From Candidatus Rokuibacteriota bacterium (GTDB lineage: Bacteria; Bacteroidota; Bacteroidia; Flavobacteriales; Flavobacteriaceae): a DNA stretch of 64,000 nt. The DNA is taken from the NCBI GenBank assembly GCA_900299425.1, contig OMJU01000030.1, forward strand, positions 1 to 64,000. The letters are read 5' to 3'. Below the pieces are notes generated by a model. That model was not told where the DNA came from. It ran no database searches and saw only the letters and a list, made by a program, of their open reading frames with translations. This document shows, one piece after another, positions 9,983 through 20,759 of this stretch. Positions within the stretch are counted from its first letter, which is position 1. The number at the start of each line of letters is the position of its first letter. A program made the translations under genes and the position numbers.

Positions 9983-10884
9983 AGGATACTTTCCTCGTGC
10001 GCTTGGATTAGCACCCCGTTTTCTCTGGGGGCAAGATGAACGCGTCTCATAAAGTTTTTGCTGCGATAGACGTAGGTCATTTCTTGAATTTGGCCGTCTG
10101 CACGCCTTACAGCGAGTTCGCTTTTCCAGATACCTTTTTTAGGTTTTTTGTCAGGATATACTGCGTTTTCAGGGCCGTACACAGAAGGACATTTTAAATC
10201 TTCGGGTATACCAAAGAGCCTTTGGGCAACCAAATAGGCTTGATTCAGATTCATTCCTGGCATCAATAAGGATTCACTCACAGAAGGTGCGCTTAAATCG
10301 TCAGAGATTGTTCGTGAATATTGCGGCATTTCAATATTGCCAGAAACTGAGGTTTCTTGCAATTCTTGCAGGTGAGCCGTATACTCGGCTGCATTCATTT
10401 TGTGCCCTGGTGGAGCATAAGGTCCGAGAAAACCACTAAAGGCATAGCCTTGTAAATCATTAAAGCGCACACTGTACATTGTCCCGGGGATGCCCGAAAC
10501 GGTCATGGTATTGATTTGAGGCATTTGCTCGACCAAAACTTTTGACCCCCATGGCATAAGGGTTAATCGCTCACTGTGCAAATTGTTATGAGCCCGGAGA
10601 TACAGTCCGCCAGGAGCCAAAACATAGGCGTAGGTTTCGGGATTCATCAGCAGGCTCAAATCACAAATCATATCTGGCAGGCTTGTATTTACCGCATCGG
10701 AGGTCTCAGAAAACTCGGTTCCTTGTGCAATTTCTGTAGTGGCTGTGTAGGGTTCAGGAGTTTGATTCTGTGTTACGGGCGCAGAAACTTGTTCAGGGGT
10801 CAAAAGTTCAAGGTCAGTGGGTGCATCGCAGCCCAAACAAAAGCCGGCTGTACAAAAAACGGCGGAAAAAATAAGTGCATTCAT
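9979..10884 (-). CDS. secreted hypothetical protein with SH3-like region
   Basis: N-terminal signal-like sequence with Cys; ALIFSAVFCTAGFCLGC; middle YLRAHNNLHSERLTLMPWGSKVLV resembles bacterial SH3. Confidence 0.55.
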   Translation of the reverse strand: MNALIFSAVFCTAGFCLGCDAPTDLELLTPEQVSAPVTQNQTPEPYTATTEIAQGTEFSETSDAVNTSLPDMICDLSLLMNPETYAYVLAPGGLYLRAHNNLHSERLTLMPWGSKVLVEQMPQINTMTVSGIPGTMYSVRFNDLQGYAFSGFLGPYAPPGHKMNAAEYTAHLQELQETSVSGNIEMPQYSRTISDDLSAPSVSESLLMPGMNLNQAYLVAQRLFGIPEDLKCPSVYGPENAVYPDKKPKKGIWKSELAVRRADGQIQEMTYVYRSKNFMRRVHLAPRENGVLIQAHEESIL

Positions 10885-11205
10885 AGATAAAGGAATTAAG
10901 AGTGAAACAAAAATTAAGTAGAGCTGTTCCTATATCGCTGCAGTTTTATTATTTGAAAAGACACTTTTAGACCCTTTTTCGTGTTGCGGTTTAAGCGACT
11001 CCGTTTGGGGTGTTTGTTTTTTAGTCGAGAATCAAAACCCATTCCAATTTTATCACAGGGCACAATCCTAACAAATGTTTAACAAAAAGGATGAGCCTAA
11101 GTTCGAAATTTCACCACGTTGAACTCAGGTATTATCGGGGGCGTATGGGTTGATTTGTTAACTTAGAGGTCTTGAATAGTTTTACCGCGATTATCATGGG
11201 AATCT

Positions 11206-11696
11206 CTTTAGAAATAGAGCGCAAATTTTTGGTCTTGAGCGAGACTTTTAAGCTGGAGGCCACAGTGCGTGTAGCCATGCGGCAAGGTTATTTGAGCACG
11301 GATCCAGGGCGTGTGGTGCGCGTGCGTCTATCTGAGAATCTTGATTCCGGGCGGCGCGAGGCTTTTTTAACTATTAAAGGCCAAAGCATAGATAAAGGTC
11401 TGAGTCGGGTGGAGTGGGAACAGGCCATTGATTTTGAGGAGGCTGAACAATTGCTGGCTCTATGCCTGAATTATCCGATTGAGAAAACAAGATATTTTGT
11501 GCCTGTTCAAGGGCATACTTTTGAGGTTGATGTGTTCGATGGCGATAATAAGGGTCTCATTGTAGCTGAGCTCGAATTGCCCGCAGTAACTGCGGAATTT
11601 ACCCGCCCCGAATGGTTGGGCCAGGAAGTTACCCACGATGGAAAATATACTAATGCTGCACTTAATAATCGTCCGTTTTCAACTTGGGCCGATTAA
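11206..11696 (+). CDS. CYTH domain-containing protein
   Basis: EIERKFLV motif near N-terminus, RVRLS, FLTIKG. Start placed at MGISLEIERKF; the ORF extends to 11172. Confidence 0.9.
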
Positions 11697-12407
11697 GTCT
11701 TTTAAATTTTGGCGGTTTATTGCGCGTCTTTGACCAGCTTGTCGCATCTCTTCAAAGCTAACCGCATTTATCGGTTGCTCTTCGCTTATCATTGTGGAGG
11801 CGGAGGCGTGTATGGCCTTAAACCCGGCCCTAGCAAATAAATGTTTGTTTTGGGCATTGATGCCTGAACCTGGCATTATGGTAATCTTTTCTTCAAGGGC
11901 CTGATCAAGGGCATTAAGTAAGTCAATACCCTCCACAGCAGTTCGCGCCTGACCCGAACTCAATAGGGTTTGGCAACCCAAATCAATTAACTCTTGAGCA
12001 GCAATCATCGGATCAGCAACCCAATCAAATGCGCGATGGGCGGTTATGTGGATCTTTGGATTTAGAGACCTAGCGATGGTAATCAGCTGCTGCATCGTTT
12101 GCCGATCCACCGAAAAATCTTGATTTAGGGCTCCTATAACAACACCCTCCGCCCCTGATTCAGCCAGTAATTTAATGTCTTGACTCATGGTTTGGATTTC
12201 GTGGGACGTATAATGAAATCCACCGATACGCGGACGAATGAGCACGTGCACTGGAATTTTGACCTGTCGCTTAATCTCGGCAAAAAGGCCCATGCTAGGG
12301 GTGAGACCACCCACTTCCAGTGCGCTGCACAATTCCAAACGGTCAGCACCGTATTCTTGAGCCAATAGGGCTCCTTCTAGGGATTGAACACAAATTTCGA
12401 TTATCAT
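11679..12407 (-). CDS. cutC: copper homeostasis protein CutC family
   Basis: GADRLELCSALEVGGLTPSMG, VHVLIRPRIGGFHYT, TAHRAFD. Confidence 0.93.
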   Translation of the reverse strand: MIIEICVQSLEGALLAQEYGADRLELCSALEVGGLTPSMGLFAEIKRQVKIPVHVLIRPRIGGFHYTSHEIQTMSQDIKLLAESGAEGVVIGALNQDFSVDRQTMQQLITIARSLNPKIHITAHRAFDWVADPMIAAQELIDLGCQTLLSSGQARTAVEGIDLLNALDQALEEKITIMPGSGINAQNKHLFARAGFKAIHASASTMISEEQPINAVSFEEMRQAGQRRAINRQNLKDLIGPS

Positions 12408-14920
12408 TATTCCAGGATGATTTCGTCAATAAAAGTCCATGAAACTTGCCCCGCACCTTGCGCTCCCTGGGGGATGGTCCCATAGGGCATGACATTAATG
12501 ATGCATGAGGTTAAGGTTTTTCCTGCAGGGTCAGGCAAGGTCCAATTTTGGGCATAAGGCCCATTTTGCGTTGGGGACTCAATGGCTAAGGCTAAATTTT
12601 GTTTACTGCCGTCATTGTAAATTAAAGTCAGTCCTAAAGATCTAGGGGCATAAATCCATTGACCGGGGCCGTGATAAAAACGCATCTTGAGTTGGCGGGC
12701 CTGTGCGGCCTGTTTTAGGTCGAGTTCAATGGTGACATCCTCACCCCAAAAACCGAGCCACTCACTGTCGCCATAACGATCGTTGTCTCCGCGCTTACCG
12801 TTGGTAAGCGCGGCAATACCTCCCGCATTGTAGCTCGAGTGCGGTGCAGGAACTACACTACTCACGCTCCCTAATGCCGCGTGCAGCATCAAGCTATCAC
12901 GCATGGTGCGCCCCACCGCCTCTCCATCGCGAAGCAGACGCGCCTGGATTCCTGCGGAAGCCTCTATGGTAATGGGCCCATTGTATGGAGTCCACGGGCC
13001 CTGATTTAAACGATATTCCATTTCGAGGTCTGGTAATGGATTAATCAAGGCGTAGTTGATAATTGTTTGGCCTGAGGCCAGTTTTGTGGACTGTTCCCGG
13101 GTTTGCTCTTCCAACCGCTTTGTCCCTTCCTGAGAGTTTTGCCCAACTTGTTTAATCTGATTCCCGGAACTCGCCGAGAACTCAACCCGATGAACTGAAG
13201 CAATGTCATATAAATGGTTGGCATAATTTACCCCCATGCCGTCCAATCGATTAAAAAACGAAGCTACACGTCGCGTAAACCCGGCATATTCTCGATCCAA
13301 GGACTTGGCTGGACCTTGCCATACCACCTCGCTCAAGGCCAAAATGCGCGGAAAAACCATGTACTGTACCTGCTCAAAAGTCGGCATGTACTCAGTCCAT
13401 ACATTCCCCTGAGCGCCTAAAATAAATTGCGCTTCTTCGGCGGTTAATTCATGAGGAATAGGATTGTAACTGTAGACTTTTTTAAGGGGTAAGTAACCAC
13501 CGATGGCCAAAGGTTCTGTGGGCAAATCGCTTTGGTAGTAATCAAAATAACAATGCGAGGTCGGAGTCATAATCACGTTATGATGCTGCTTGGCGGCTTC
13601 TATACCTCCTTGAGTTCCGCGCCAAGACATGACCGTGGCGTTGGGGGCAAGCCCCCCTTCTAGAATCTCATCCCAGCCGATGATTTGTTTGCCCTTGCTG
13701 TTGATAAAGGCCTCGATACGGGTGATGAAATAACTCTGTAATTCGTGCTCGTCAGCCAGGCCATGTTCTTGAATTACACTTTGACAGTTGGCGCATGATT
13801 CCCAGTGCGCTTTTGGAGCCTCGTCGCCACCGATATGGATGTATGGCCCAGGAAATAAGCCCACCACCTCTTCTAGTACGGTCTCTAGGAATTCAAAAGT
13901 TTGATCTTTTGCGCAGTAAATATCCTCGAAGATGCCCCATTTTGTGGCAACGTCAATGGCTTCTCCCGTACAACCCAGTTCTGGATAAGCCGAGATAGCG
14001 GCCTGGGCATGTCCGGGCATTTCAATCTCGGGGATTACTGTGATATGTCGCTGGGCCGCATAGGCGACGATGTCTTTGACCTCTTCTTGGGTGTAAAAAC
14101 CACTGTAGGGGGTCCCATCAAAGGCGTGCGGTTGATCAGAATAATGCCCCACCAGGGTTTCTGGGCGGGTCCCTCCGTGCTGGGTAAGCCTAGGGAACGA
14201 CTTTATTTCAATGCGCCAGCCTTGATCTTCAGTGAGATGCCAATGAAAATAATTCATTTTTAAGAGAGCTAAATAATCGATGTATTGCTTGATTTGTTCT
14301 GGGCCAAAAAAATGACGCCCCACATCTAAATGCATTCCTCGGTACGCAAATTTTGGGTGGTCTTTGATCAGTCCAGTAGGCAAATAAAAGGTCTGCGGTT
14401 TTGAAGCCATGGCCCATCCTTCAGGCTGCTCCCCTTCGAGGTATTCTGGCATGAGTTGACGCAGAGTCTGTGCTGCATAAAAAGCCCCTAAATCATCAGC
14501 TGCGCTCACACTTAGATGTTCTTTTTCAATTTCTAATTGGTAAGCCCCACGCGCTAAGGCGGTATCAATAAAGAACGTCCATTGCGGTGTGTTTTGGTCT
14601 AAATCTGACAAAGTCCCTTTTGAAGTGGACCATTGTTTGTCGTTGGTTTTAGGGGCGGCCGTTGGGGCAAATTCTTTGAGCTTAAAACCGTGGGCGGTTA
14701 AATAATCTGCTAAAAATGTTTTGGTAAGGGTTAAGGACTCTGGAATCGACCAAATAATTTCTGCCCCCACCAGGTGCTGCTGGCCGCTTGGGTAGATGAC
14801 TTGGGGTTGAGGGATAATCAGAGTTATGTCTTTAGACTCCAAAGGTTCAGGGGCATGACAAGCCAAAAGCAAGAGACTAAAAAGTAAAAAAGTGTCCTGT
14901 AATTTCATAGGTCGTTGCAA
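12407..14920 (-). CDS. beta-N-acetylhexosaminidase (GH20), lipoprotein-like
   Basis: HWHLTEDQGWRIEIKSFPRLT and HIGGDEAPKAHWESC catalytic signature, lipobox-like LLLLACHA. Confidence 0.93.
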   Translation of the reverse strand: MQRPMKLQDTFLLFSLLLLACHAPEPLESKDITLIIPQPQVIYPSGQQHLVGAEIIWSIPESLTLTKTFLADYLTAHGFKLKEFAPTAAPKTNDKQWSTSKGTLSDLDQNTPQWTFFIDTALARGAYQLEIEKEHLSVSAADDLGAFYAAQTLRQLMPEYLEGEQPEGWAMASKPQTFYLPTGLIKDHPKFAYRGMHLDVGRHFFGPEQIKQYIDYLALLKMNYFHWHLTEDQGWRIEIKSFPRLTQHGGTRPETLVGHYSDQPHAFDGTPYSGFYTQEEVKDIVAYAAQRHITVIPEIEMPGHAQAAISAYPELGCTGEAIDVATKWGIFEDIYCAKDQTFEFLETVLEEVVGLFPGPYIHIGGDEAPKAHWESCANCQSVIQEHGLADEHELQSYFITRIEAFINSKGKQIIGWDEILEGGLAPNATVMSWRGTQGGIEAAKQHHNVIMTPTSHCYFDYYQSDLPTEPLAIGGYLPLKKVYSYNPIPHELTAEEAQFILGAQGNVWTEYMPTFEQVQYMVFPRILALSEVVWQGPAKSLDREYAGFTRRVASFFNRLDGMGVNYANHLYDIASVHRVEFSASSGNQIKQVGQNSQEGTKRLEEQTREQSTKLASGQTIINYALINPLPDLEMEYRLNQGPWTPYNGPITIEASAGIQARLLRDGEAVGRTMRDSLMLHAALGSVSSVVPAPHSSYNAGGIAALTNGKRGDNDRYGDSEWLGFWGEDVTIELDLKQAAQARQLKMRFYHGPGQWIYAPRSLGLTLIYNDGSKQNLALAIESPTQNGPYAQNWTLPDPAGKTLTSCIINVMPYGTIPQGAQGAGQVSWTFIDEIILE

Positions 14921-15106
14921 TGTTGGGTTAAGTTACAAAATAGAGGGTTACAGGCTGATTTTTAAGGCTCAAAATCCTTAAATAAGGCGCTATAAATTCT
15001 GTTAAATGGCCCAAGGATTTTGTCAAAATAAGGTATCTTTACTGAGTGTAAACGGGTTGAGGCTCGATTATCATTTATTCCAAAAACCCCTCGAAAATAA
15101 CGATTT

Positions 15107-16270
15107 ATGGGATGTGCCAGTTGTAGCACCGGAAAAGACGGAAGACCAAGAGGCTGTAAAAATAACGGCACTTGTGGTACTGACGGCTGCAATAAACTTA
15201 CTGTTTTTGACTGGCTGGGCAATATGTCTTTGCCTGCAGATATGGCCCCATTCAGCGGGGTAGAGGTACGTTTTAAAAACGGCCGAAAGGAGTTTTTTGA
15301 CAATCGCGACGGATTGAGTTTGTCCATTGGCGATGTGGTAGCCACAGAGGCTGCCCCTGGCCATGATATCGGCATCGTTACTTTGACAGGAGAATTAGTG
15401 CGCGTACAAATTAAGCGCAAAAAAGAATCCATGAATTTGGAGTCTTATCCCAAAATTTATCGCAAAGCGACACAAAAAGACATTGACCTTTGGCAAAGTT
15501 TACGTCAGAAAGAAGATGAGTTTCAAAAACGCTCGCGAGAAATCGCCATGGGCCTCAAGCTCAAGATGAAAATCAGCGATGTGGAATTTCAAGGAGATGG
15601 CGGCAAGGCGATTTTTTATTATACGGCAGAAGATCGGGTCGATTTTAGACAATTGATCAAAGACTTTGCGCGGGCCTTCAGCACCCGAATTGAAATGAAG
15701 CAAGTAGGCTTTAGGCAAGAAGCCGCGCGCCTCGGGGGCATCGGTTCATGTGGCCGCGAACTGTGTTGCTCAACCTGGCTCACCGATTTTAGATCTGTAA
15801 ATACAGCTGCGGCGCGCTATCAACAACTCTCTTTAAACCCTCAAAAACTTGCTGGCCAATGTGGTAAACTCAAGTGTTGCCTTAATTTTGAGCTCGATGC
15901 CTATATGGAGGCTTTGAAAGTTTTTCCAAAAATGGAGGTCAAGTTAAAGACCGAAAAAGGAGTTGGATTGTGTCAAAAAATCGACATTTTTAAAGGACTC
16001 ATGTGGTATTGTTATGACAAAGAGTTCATGAATTGGCATGAACTCCCCGTTGCCAAGGTTAACGAAATCATCGAGGCCAATAAAAAAGGACAGAAAGTGG
16101 AAAGCCTCGAGGAGTATGCCGTGGAACAGACAACAAAAGAGCAAGAAACTTACAATAATGTGGTGGGCCAAGACAGTCTTACTAGATTTGATCAGCCCAA
16201 AAGAAAAAAAGCTCGAAAGAAAAATCGAGGCGCCAAGAACCGCAGAAAAAATCAAAGTAATAATGCCTAG
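15107..16270 (+). CDS. ricT: PSP1 domain / RicT-like regulatory Fe-S complex subunit
   Basis: MGCASCSTGKDG...CGTDGCNK, GSCGRELCCSTWL, AGQCGKLKCCLNFE. Confidence 0.88.
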   Translation: MGCASCSTGKDGRPRGCKNNGTCGTDGCNKLTVFDWLGNMSLPADMAPFSGVEVRFKNGRKEFFDNRDGLSLSIGDVVATEAAPGHDIGIVTLTGELVRVQIKRKKESMNLESYPKIYRKATQKDIDLWQSLRQKEDEFQKRSREIAMGLKLKMKISDVEFQGDGGKAIFYYTAEDRVDFRQLIKDFARAFSTRIEMKQVGFRQEAARLGGIGSCGRELCCSTWLTDFRSVNTAAARYQQLSLNPQKLAGQCGKLKCCLNFELDAYMEALKVFPKMEVKLKTEKGVGLCQKIDIFKGLMWYCYDKEFMNWHELPVAKVNEIIEANKKGQKVESLEEYAVEQTTKEQETYNNVVGQDSLTRFDQPKRKKARKKNRGAKNRRKNQSNNA

Positions 16271-16742
16271 ATTACTGATCGCAGTTTTATGGCTATTGAT
16301 GCTCTCAGCCTGTGGTTCAGATAAAATTGCAGACTATAAAACGATAGATAACGGGCTCTGGTCATACGATGAAGCAATTCAATTTGCCCTTCCTCAATTA
16401 GACAGCCTCAGGCGTTATGACCTCTTGTTGAGCTTGCGTAACACTAATGATTATCCCTATAATAATCTGTTTTTGCTGGTGACCATGACCCATCCCGATG
16501 GGTATGCTGAAGTGGATACTTTAGAGTACCGTATGGCCGCCCCTGACGGCACTTGGTTGGGTGTCGGTGCCGGAAATATCAAAGATAATTTATTGGCCTA
16601 CAAGGAGTCGATGACTTTTGACAAGGCGGGACAATACGGCCTTTCGATAAGACACGCTGTGCGCAATAACTCAGAAGTGCAGGGCGTTTCCCAGTTACAG
16701 GGCATTGTGGAGCTGGGGTATCAACTGAGCCCTCTTGAATGA
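16263..16742 (+). CDS. gldH: gliding motility lipoprotein GldH
   Basis: Lipobox LLMLSACGS, NNLFLLVTMTHPDG; lies between ricT and PBP1A. Start trimmed from ORF start 16038 to MPRLLIAV. Confidence 0.85.
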   Translation: MPRLLIAVLWLLMLSACGSDKIADYKTIDNGLWSYDEAIQFALPQLDSLRRYDLLLSLRNTNDYPYNNLFLLVTMTHPDGYAEVDTLEYRMAAPDGTWLGVGAGNIKDNLLAYKESMTFDKAGQYGLSIRHAVRNNSEVQGVSQLQGIVELGYQLSPLE

Positions 16743-19071
16743 ATTGCCGTCATTTATGAAAACAAACAAAAGCGCAAATAAGAAAGCAAAAAAGCAGACC
16801 ATTTACAGAACTTACATTCTGTGGTTTTGGGGCCTGTTTTTAATGGGCATGCTCTGTGTCGTTGCGCTGTTTTCTCTAACCGCCGCTGGAGTTTTTGGTC
16901 CACTACCCGATGAAACCAGACTTGAGGATCCAGAAAAAGATTTGGCCACACAAATCATCTCGGTCGATGGCTCGGTGATCGGTAAGTTTTTTACCGAAAA
17001 TCGTACACCCGTTAAATTTCGCGACCTTCCTGAGCATTTGGTTGATGCCTTGATTGCCACTGAGGATGCGCGATTCTATGACCATTCTGGAGTGGATGGA
17101 CGCGGAACATTACGCGCATTGGCGTTTCTGGGGGCCCGTGGAGGCGCAAGCACCATCAGTCAGCAATTGGCCAAGCAATTTTTCACCGACCAAGTCTCGA
17201 GCAATAAATTCGAGCGGGGGATGCAGAAAGTCAAAGAATGGATTATTGCAACCCGATTAGAGCGACGTTATACCAAAGAAGAAATCATAACCATGTACTT
17301 TAACGTCTATGATTTTTTGAATTTGGCCATCGGTATTGAGTCTGCCGCCCAGATATATTTCAATAAACAGCCTCAAGATTTGAATCTTCAAGAATCCGCC
17401 ATGTTGGTTGGAATGTTTAAAAACTCGGCTCTGTACAATCCTAAACGCAACCCTGTCGGGGTCACTAATCGTCGTAATGTAGTTTTGGGTCAAATGGCCA
17501 AATACGACTATATCACAGATCAGGTCCGCGACTCCCTTCAGGCCCTGCCGCTCGGGGTAAATTTTACACCCCAAGATCACGATAAAGGACTAGGGACTTA
17601 TGTGCGTGAATACATACGCGGATTTGTCAAACAATGGGCCAAGGACCACCCTAAACCAGATGGCAGTCTTTGGAACGTCAGCAGTGATGGTTTGAAGATT
17701 TACACCACTTTAAACGCTCAAATGCAGCGTTTTGCAGAAGAGGCTGTGGATCAACACATGAGTCAACTCCAGAAGGTCTTTGATCGTCAGAATTTAAGAA
17801 ACCCTACCGCTCCGTTTTTGGACATTAGCCCAGAGGAAAAAGAGGGGATTTACACCTCGGCGATGAAGCGCTCAGACCGTTGGCGTGAGATGAAACAACA
17901 AGGTAAGTCCGAGCGTGAAATTATAGAAAGCTTCAAGCGACCTACAGGAATGAGTGTATTTAAATACTCAGGAGACGTCGACACCATTATGTCGCCTTTG
18001 GACTCGATTAAATATTACAAGTCATATTTGCGTGCCGCCATGCTTTCGATGGTTCCGCAAACTGGCGAAATTCGGGCTTGGGTCGGCGGAATTGATTACA
18101 AAAATTTTAAATACGACATGGTGCGTTACGGTCAAAGACAAATTGGCTCTACATTTAAGCCGTTTGTCTACGCGACGGCCATAGATCAAATGCATATGTC
18201 TCCTTGTGACACCTTACCTAATACACCCTATTGCATCCCTCAAGGACGCTTTGGAATACCAGAGGATTGGTGTCCAAAAAATTCTAGCGATACTTATGGT
18301 GGAATGATGAGTTTGAAACAGGCTTTGGCCAATTCAATCAATACTGTGACCGCACGTTTGATCGATAGAGTAGGACCAAAACCAGTGATTGATTTGGCCG
18401 AAAAGATGGGCGTAGAACGAGGACGAATTCCTCAGGCACCCTCAATCGCTTTAGGAACGCCGGATTTATCCCTGTATGAAATGGTGGGGGCCTACGGGAC
18501 TTTTGTAAACGAAGGGGTTTATGTCACCCCTAATTTAGTCCAACGCATCGAGGATAAAAATGGAACCATACTCTACGAGCATGTGCCTGAAACCAGAGAT
18601 GTCTTGAGTCGCGAATCAGCCTATGTGACTTTGAATTTAATGGAAGGGGTTACCCAGTCGGGATCTGGCCAAAGACTGCGGCATAGTTTTGCCAAGGACA
18701 ACGATGTATACAAGCAAGCCGTTACCGGATACCCCTATGTTTTTGAAAATCCTATAGCGGGAAAGACCGGGACGACCCAGAATAATTCTGACGGTTGGTT
18801 TATGGGTATGGTGCCAAACTTGGCGACCGGGGTTTGGGTCGGCGGTGAGGATCGAGCCACCCATTTTGAGGGGATTGCCTATGGGCAAGGGGCTACCATG
18901 GCCCTCCCGATATGGGCCTTGTACATGAAGCAATGTTACGCCACTCAGGAGTTAGGGATATCTTATGATGAATTTCCCAAGCCTGAGGTTTTGACCATAG
19001 AGACCAATTGCGAGGTTTATGGAAAAGATCAAAATCAAGGTGTGGATCTCGGCAATGAATTGGATTTTTAA
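16735..19071 (+). CDS. penicillin-binding protein 1A, transglycosylase/transpeptidase
   Basis: ATEDARFYDHSGVD, GGASTISQQLAKQ, QIGSTFKPFVYATA, AGKTGTTQNNSDGWFMG. Confidence 0.95.
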   Translation: MNELPSFMKTNKSANKKAKKQTIYRTYILWFWGLFLMGMLCVVALFSLTAAGVFGPLPDETRLEDPEKDLATQIISVDGSVIGKFFTENRTPVKFRDLPEHLVDALIATEDARFYDHSGVDGRGTLRALAFLGARGGASTISQQLAKQFFTDQVSSNKFERGMQKVKEWIIATRLERRYTKEEIITMYFNVYDFLNLAIGIESAAQIYFNKQPQDLNLQESAMLVGMFKNSALYNPKRNPVGVTNRRNVVLGQMAKYDYITDQVRDSLQALPLGVNFTPQDHDKGLGTYVREYIRGFVKQWAKDHPKPDGSLWNVSSDGLKIYTTLNAQMQRFAEEAVDQHMSQLQKVFDRQNLRNPTAPFLDISPEEKEGIYTSAMKRSDRWREMKQQGKSEREIIESFKRPTGMSVFKYSGDVDTIMSPLDSIKYYKSYLRAAMLSMVPQTGEIRAWVGGIDYKNFKYDMVRYGQRQIGSTFKPFVYATAIDQMHMSPCDTLPNTPYCIPQGRFGIPEDWCPKNSSDTYGGMMSLKQALANSINTVTARLIDRVGPKPVIDLAEKMGVERGRIPQAPSIALGTPDLSLYEMVGAYGTFVNEGVYVTPNLVQRIEDKNGTILYEHVPETRDVLSRESAYVTLNLMEGVTQSGSGQRLRHSFAKDNDVYKQAVTGYPYVFENPIAGKTGTTQNNSDGWFMGMVPNLATGVWVGGEDRATHFEGIAYGQGATMALPIWALYMKQCYATQELGISYDEFPKPEVLTIETNCEVYGKDQNQGVDLGNELDF

Positions 19072-19198
19072 TCCCCGAGGCCTATCATCATTGATTGATG
19101 CTCAAGCGTATTAGTTGGTTTATTGATGACATAAATGATTGCCGTCAGATAAAATAATACCGCTGAAAAAGGACTAAAATGACCAAAACGACCAAAAT

Positions 19199-19909
19199 AT
19201 GATCAATAAAACAGTGAATAACGTCACAGAGGCTTGTGCCGGTGTGGAAAGTGGCATGACCCTAATGCTCGGCGGTTTTGGCCTCTGCGGTATTCCCGAA
19301 TGCGCTATTGGCGAATTACAACGACTAGGGGTCGATCAATTGACGTGTATTTCAAATAATGCTGGTGTAGATGATTTTGGGCTGGGCCTGTTGTTACAAA
19401 CCCGTCAAATCAAGACGATGATCGCATCATATGTGGGCGAAAACGCCGAGTTTGAACGTCAAATGCTCAGTGGAGAGCTTGAGGTTCACCTGATTCCTCA
19501 GGGGACTTTGGCCCAACGTTGTCAGGCGGCTCAAAGCGGAATACCTGCTTTTTATACCCCTGCAGGTTATGGTACCGAAGTAGGTCAGGGCAAGGAAGCG
19601 CGAGAATTTAATGGTAAGATGCATTTGCTGGAACACGCTTTTCAAGCAGATTTTTCTTTTGTAAAGGCATGGAAGGGTGATACAGCCGGTAATTTGATTT
19701 TCAAGGGCACGGCTCGGAATTTCAATCCAAATATGTGTGGAGCCGCTAAGATAACCGTAGCTGAGGTAGAAGAATTAGTGCCGGTTGGGCAGCTAGATCC
19801 GAATCAAATCCATATCCCCGGAATCTTTGTTCAGCGCATTTTCCACGGGACAGATTACCAAAAAAGAATAGAACAACGAACCGTTAGAACTAAGGAACAT
19901 GGCGCTTAA
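19199..19909 (+). CDS. 3-oxoacid CoA-transferase subunit A
   Basis: LMLGGFGLCGIPE and FNPNMCGAAKITVAEVEE; paired with subunit B. Confidence 0.94.
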   Translation: MINKTVNNVTEACAGVESGMTLMLGGFGLCGIPECAIGELQRLGVDQLTCISNNAGVDDFGLGLLLQTRQIKTMIASYVGENAEFERQMLSGELEVHLIPQGTLAQRCQAAQSGIPAFYTPAGYGTEVGQGKEAREFNGKMHLLEHAFQADFSFVKAWKGDTAGNLIFKGTARNFNPNMCGAAKITVAEVEELVPVGQLDPNQIHIPGIFVQRIFHGTDYQKRIEQRTVRTKEHGA

Positions 19910-20555
19910 TAAATTTCAAATTGCCCAGCGCATTGCGCAAGAAGTCAAGGACGGATATTATGTAAATCTAGGTATTGGGATCCCTACATTGGTGGCCAAT
20001 TTTGTACGTGAAGATATCAGTGTTGAATTTCAGAGTGAAAATGGAATACTCGGGATGGGTCCTTTTCCCTGGGAGGGAGAGGAAGATGCCGACTTGATCA
20101 ATGCGGGAAAACAGACTATAACAGCCTTGCCTGGAGCGGCATTTTTTGACAGTGCACTTAGTTTTTCCATGATTCGTGGACAACATGTAGACCTAACGAT
20201 ATTGGGCGCTATGGAAGTGTCGCAAAATGGAGACATTGCTAATTGGAAGATTCCTGGTAAAATGGTCAAGGGAATGGGCGGGGCAATGGATTTAGTTGCT
20301 TCGGCTGATCGAATTATCGTAGCGATGACGCATACCAACAAAGCAGGAGACTCAAAATTATTATCTGCTTGTACCCTCCCGCTGACCGGCGTAGGCTGCG
20401 TGAAAAAAATCGTGACGGATTTAGCGGTGCTTGAGGTGCGGGACAACGCCTTTCATTTGCTGGAGCGCGCCCCGGGCGTTAGTGTCAAAGAAATCCAAGA
20501 AGCCACAGAAGGCGCATTGATAATTCCTGATGAGGTGCCCGAAATGTTAAAATAA
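19899..20555 (+). CDS. 3-oxoacid CoA-transferase subunit B
   Basis: VNLGIGIPTLVANFV, SENGILGMGP, GAMEVSQNGDIANW; overlaps subunit A. Confidence 0.95.
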   Translation: MALNKFQIAQRIAQEVKDGYYVNLGIGIPTLVANFVREDISVEFQSENGILGMGPFPWEGEEDADLINAGKQTITALPGAAFFDSALSFSMIRGQHVDLTILGAMEVSQNGDIANWKIPGKMVKGMGGAMDLVASADRIIVAMTHTNKAGDSKLLSACTLPLTGVGCVKKIVTDLAVLEVRDNAFHLLERAPGVSVKEIQEATEGALIIPDEVPEMLK

Positions 20556-20694
20556 TGTGCTTTTTATCGAATTTTTAAGCACTTTATCTGTTTTTGTCTC
20601 ATTTTTTAGCATATTTGTTTAGTTAATGTGATGAACCTACTTCATCATCTTGTTGTTATCAAGCCCCAAATCTGCACCATGTAGATTTAGCATT

Positions 20695-20730
20695 AAACCA
20701 GTTCTTTGTGAGGTTAGAACGGGTTTTTTT
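20695..20730 (+). terminator. intrinsic terminator after CoA-transferase operon
   Basis: AAACCAGTTCT-N10-AGAACGGGTTTTTTT, one mismatch in the stem. Confidence 0.75.
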
Positions 20731-20759
20731 GTGTCCTAAGGAGCTATTTTCTCGCGACT